A DNA stretch of 12,027 bases from Nitrospinae bacterium RIFCSPLOWO2_12_FULL_45_22 (GTDB taxonomy: Bacteria > 2-12-FULL-45-22): positions 4,511 through 16,537 of the forward strand of contig MHDQ01000165.1 of the NCBI GenBank assembly GCA_001803565.1, given 5' to 3'. Numbering within the stretch: position 1 is the stretch's first letter; each line of letters begins with the position of its first letter. The notes beneath the pieces were generated by a model that saw only the letters and a program-made list of their open reading frames with translations, ran no database searches and was not told the DNA's origin. Shown here piece by piece: positions 8,648-12,027 of the stretch. The position numbers and the translations under genes were made by a program.

Positions 8648-11600
8648 ATGAAGAACAACACGTTTATTCATCTGCATAATCATACCGAGTATAGTCTATT
8701 AGATGGGGCCATCAGGTTAAAACCATTAATGGAAAGGGCTAATAAGTACCAAATGCCCGCCCTGGCTATTACTGACCATGGCAATATGTTTGGGGCGATA
8801 AAGTTTTATAAGCTAGCCCGGCAATATGGGATTAAGCCCATTATTGGTTGTGAGGTATATGTCGCCCCAGAGAATCGGCAGCAAAAAGCCTCCTCCCAGG
8901 GTATTGCTGATGCCTCTTATCACCTGATACTGCTGGCTACCAATGGGGAAGGGTATAAGAACCTTATCAAGCTGGTCAGTATAGGTTATCTAGAAGGGTT
9001 CTATTATCGGCCCCGGATAGACAAAGAGGTCCTGGCCCAGCATTCCCGCGGGTTGATCGCCCTGAGTAGTTGCCTGAAAGGCGAGATACCGGTTCTGCTG
9101 GCCCAAGGGCAGGAAGGGAAGGCCCGAGAAGCAGCCGCTACATTTAAAGATATTATGGGAGGAGAGGGATTTTATCTAGAGGTCCAGGACCAGGGATTGG
9201 AGGGACAAGGCAAGATCAATCAGGCTGTGATCGGGCTGAGTAAACAGTTAACCCTCCCGTTAGTTGCTACTAACGATTGCCATTACCTGGACCGGGCAGA
9301 TACCCAGGCCCATGATATACTCCTATGTATCCAAACCGGCAAGTCATTGAGAGATAAAGATCGGCTGAGGTTTTCTTCTGACCAATTCTATTTCCGCTCC
9401 CCAGAAGAGATGGAGGCCCTTTTTGCTGAGGTCCCTGTCGCCTTGTACAATACTATTGATATTGCAGAGCGGTGCCAGTTGGAACTCAAATTTGATGAAA
9501 TCCACCTGCCTCACTATCAACCACCCCAGGGCTATACCCTGGATAGCTATCTGGAGGAGTTAGCCCAAAAGGGTCTACAAAGGCGACTAGAAGCCAGACC
9601 GGTAACTGTAGAGTTAGAAAAGGCTTATTGGGAGCGGTTAAAAAGGGAGCTAGATATTATAAAGAATATGAACTATAGCGGCTATTTCCTGATAGTGTGG
9701 GATTTTATTGATTATGCCCAGACTAAGGATATCGCCGTAGGACCGGGCCGGGGCTCGGCAGCCGGCAGTTTAGTCGCCTATGCCTTGGGAATTACCGAGC
9801 TGGACCCCATAAAGTACGGCTTGCTCTTCGAGCGGTTCTTAAACCCTGAGCGGATATCCTTGCCCGATATTGATATAGACTTTTGTATGGAGCGCCGTGA
9901 CGAGGTAATAAATTACGTCATCCATAAATATGGAGCAGAGAATGTTGCCCAGATCATAACCTTTGGGACTATGATGGCCAGGGGTGTTATTCGTGATGTA
10001 GGGCGGGTAATGGGCCTGCCTTATGCTGATGTGGATAAGATTGCCAAGCTGGTCCCTAACCGGCTCAATATAACCCTGGAAGAAACCCTGGAAGAAGAAC
10101 CTAGATTGAAAGAGTTGCAGCAACAGGATAGCAATGTTCAACTATTGCTAGATACGGCCAAAACCCTGGAGGGACTCCCCAGGCATGCCTCTACCCATGC
10201 AGCCGGGGTAGTGATATCGCCCGCCCCCTTAACGGAATACTTGCCTTTATTCCGGGGGAATAAAGGTGAGATAACTACCCAGTTTGCTATGGACGATATT
10301 GAAGACCTTGGACTCCTTAAAATGGATTTTCTGGGCCTAAGAACCCTCACCGTCATCCAAAACACCTTAAGGGCGGTCAAAGAGAACCAGGGGAAAGAGA
10401 TAGCTATAGAAGATATCCCATTAGACGATCCAGCTACTTACCAGTCTCTGGCCGAGGCTAAAACCGTGGGCATCTTCCAGTTGGAGAGTGGGGGTATGCG
10501 AGAGCTTCTGAAGAAGCTTAAGGCCCAATCCTTTGAAGACATTATTGCCTTAGTGGCCCTTTATCGCCCCGGGCCCCTGGGTAGTGGTATGGTAGAGGAT
10601 TTTATCAAGCGAAGGCACGGTAAAGGCACTATAAATTACGAATTACGCCAGCTAGAACCGATCCTAAGAGAGACTTATGGCGTGATCCTGTACCAGGAAC
10701 AGGTCATGCAGATTGCCAGTACTTTAGCTGGCTTCAGCTTAGGGGCTGCCGATATATTAAGGCGGGCTATGGGCAAGAAAAAGGCCGATGTTATGGCTGA
10801 GCAGCGCGAGAGATTTATCCAAGGAGCCCTGGCTAATAAGATACCCAAAGGGAAGGCAGAAAGGATTTTTGATTTAATGGAATATTTTGCTGGTTATGGG
10901 TTTAATAAGTCCCACAGCGCCGCTTATGCCCTGATTGCTTATCGAACCGCTTATCTGAAAACTCATTACCCGGGAGAATTTATGGCTGCCCTGATGAGCA
11001 GCGAGATGGAGAATAGTGATCGGGTTAGAAGCTATCTAGAAGAATGCCGAGAGATGAGCATCCAGGTATTACCCCCCAATATCAATACCAGCTATAGAGA
11101 TTTTGCCAGAGAAAATAGTAATATAAGGTTTGCCCTGGGGGCCATTAAGAATGTGGGCGATGGCGCTATCGAGGCTGTGGTTAAGGCCAGAACCCATAAA
11201 GGGATGTTCTCTTCTCTATCTGATTTTTGCCAAAAGGTCAGTAGCAGAAATGTAAGCCGGCGGGTAATTGAAAGCCTGATAAAAGCTGGGGCCGGTGATG
11301 GTTTAGGGGAGTCCCGCAGCCAGATGATGGCTAACCTGGATAAGTATTTAGAAGCTGCCCAAAGACGTCAGAAGGCCAAGAAGAGCGGGCAAATAAGCCT
11401 ATTTACCTCCTTACCCGGTGAGAGTGGTGAGCTAACTACAGAAACAGGCGGCATCCAGTTACCAGAATGGGACAGAAAAGAATTGCTTGCTTATGAGAAA
11501 GAAGCCCTGGGGCTCTATTTTAGCGGCCACCCCTTAGACCCTTACCAAAACCTCCTTCGGCAATATAATATTAATAGCCAGAACTATCAAAGCAGTCAGA

Positions 11601-12027
11601 ATGGTCAAGTTATACGCCTCGTTGGTGTGGTAAATAAGATAAAGACCCAGACCAACAAGAAGGGTGAGGTATGGTCTAAATTTTCCCTGGAAGACCTCTA
11701 TGGCACTCTAGAAGTACTGCTCTTCCCTCCATACTATCGAGATAATTACCAATATTTGGAAGGGGATGAGCCGATCCTGGTCCAGGGCAAATTGAGGAAC
11801 GGTAATGATAAACCAGCTATTATTGCAGAAAAGTTGATCCCCCTGGCAGAGTTACCCCGGGAAAAGAAAAACCGGATGCATATAAAACTCTCTAGCCAGT
11901 TATTAACCAGGGATTCGTTACTTAGACTGAAGAGTTTGATTAACACTTTCCCCGGCACCCATTCCCTCAATTTACATTTCTTATATCCGGACAAAGAAAT
12001 TATCTTAGAAACAGACCCTAGTAACCG
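8648..12027 (+). CDS. dnaE: DNA polymerase III alpha subunit (3' partial)
   Basis: Replicative polymerase catalytic subunit. The frame is open from the ATG at 8648 to the window end (1126 codons plus two bases), so it is nearly complete for a 1150-residue-class DnaE. The N-terminal PHP domain has all expected metal ligands: His8, His10, Asp19, His44, Glu69, His92, Cys142, Asp210, His212. The palm has GPGRGSAAGS (365-374), PDIDIDF (406-412) and the third catalytic Asp560 in LKMDFLG. The fingers and a helix-hairpin-helix region follow. QISLF (915-919) is a clear beta-clamp motif. An OB fold begins near 988 and a C-terminal tau-binding-type domain follows. This is the DnaE1-like form, not PolC (no inserted exonuclease). 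The start uses GGAG at the guaA 3' end (8637-8640), 7 nt before the ATG; a GTG at 8645 is less well spaced. It overlaps the regulatory space of guaA, implying coupling. Confidence 0.97.
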   Translation, partial: MKNNTFIHLHNHTEYSLLDGAIRLKPLMERANKYQMPALAITDHGNMFGAIKFYKLARQYGIKPIIGCEVYVAPENRQQKASSQGIADASYHLILLATNGEGYKNLIKLVSIGYLEGFYYRPRIDKEVLAQHSRGLIALSSCLKGEIPVLLAQGQEGKAREAAATFKDIMGGEGFYLEVQDQGLEGQGKINQAVIGLSKQLTLPLVATNDCHYLDRADTQAHDILLCIQTGKSLRDKDRLRFSSDQFYFRSPEEMEALFAEVPVALYNTIDIAERCQLELKFDEIHLPHYQPPQGYTLDSYLEELAQKGLQRRLEARPVTVELEKAYWERLKRELDIIKNMNYSGYFLIVWDFIDYAQTKDIAVGPGRGSAAGSLVAYALGITELDPIKYGLLFERFLNPERISLPDIDIDFCMERRDEVINYVIHKYGAENVAQIITFGTMMARGVIRDVGRVMGLPYADVDKIAKLVPNRLNITLEETLEEEPRLKELQQQDSNVQLLLDTAKTLEGLPRHASTHAAGVVISPAPLTEYLPLFRGNKGEITTQFAMDDIEDLGLLKMDFLGLRTLTVIQNTLRAVKENQGKEIAIEDIPLDDPATYQSLAEAKTVGIFQLESGGMRELLKKLKAQSFEDIIALVALYRPGPLGSGMVEDFIKRRHGKGTINYELRQLEPILRETYGVILYQEQVMQIASTLAGFSLGAADILRRAMGKKKADVMAEQRERFIQGALANKIPKGKAERIFDLMEYFAGYGFNKSHSAAYALIAYRTAYLKTHYPGEFMAALMSSEMENSDRVRSYLEECREMSIQVLPPNINTSYRDFARENSNIRFALGAIKNVGDGAIEAVVKARTHKGMFSSLSDFCQKVSSRNVSRRVIESLIKAGAGDGLGESRSQMMANLDKYLEAAQRRQKAKKSGQISLFTSLPGESGELTTETGGIQLPEWDRKELLAYEKEALGLYFSGHPLDPYQNLLRQYNINSQNYQSSQNGQVIRLVGVVNKIKTQTNKKGEVWSKFSLEDLYGTLEVLLFPPYYRDNYQYLEGDEPILVQGKLRNGNDKPAIIAEKLIPLAELPREKKNRMHIKLSSQLLTRDSLLRLKSLINTFPGTHSLNLHFLYPDKEIILETDPSN

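Noticed and set aside
11746-11994. 82-codon minus-strand frame opposite the dnaE 3' part
   Set aside because: The plus strand there clearly encodes the DnaE OB fold and C-terminal domain.

Overview
The window is ordinary bacterial chromosome. It is compact, of moderate GC, and codes heavily with AGG/AGA and ATA codons. The sequence does not identify the organism. An endonuclease-type MutL (no MutH dependence), a DnaE with a complete set of PHP metal ligands, and REP-like palindromes in the gaps together suggest an anaerobic or uncultured non-proteobacterial lineage. That is inference only. There is no rRNA, tRNA, CRISPR array, transposase or phage gene.

Layout. Positions 1-1944 (+) hold the two ATPase subunits of an oligopeptide/dipeptide (Opp/Dpp) ABC importer. 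The DppD-like one is cut by the window start. Between them lies a back-to-back pair of REP-like palindromes. Positions 2726-1941 (-) encode a conserved-looking protein I cannot assign; its stop codon interlocks with the stop of the DppF-like gene. Positions 2727-3068 form a divergent control region with one good sigma-70-type promoter facing each way, another REP-like palindrome, and repeated TTGACTC boxes at the -35 positions. Positions 3069-12027 (+) read as one housekeeping gene train: mutL, guaB, a small secreted or membrane coiled-coil protein, guaA and dnaE. The dnaE gene runs off the window end, probably only a few dozen codons short of its stop.

How the genes work together. DppD and DppF power peptide uptake. 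GuaB (IMP to XMP) and GuaA (XMP to GMP) are consecutive steps of guanine nucleotide synthesis. MutL and DnaE belong to mismatch repair and chromosome replication, and both carry candidate sliding-clamp motifs. The spacing from the coiled-coil gene to guaA (11 bp) and from guaA to dnaE (4 bp) implies cotranscription and probably translational coupling. The mutL-guaB and guaB-coiled-coil gaps are longer (83-86 and 111 bp), and each contains a long inverted repeat.

No clearly new multi-gene system is visible. The points most worth a second look are the REP-like palindromes, the mirrored promoter boxes, the coiled-coil protein with a nearly perfect 54-bp internal repeat inside the gua operon, the inverted repeats flanking guaB, and the unassigned minus-strand protein.
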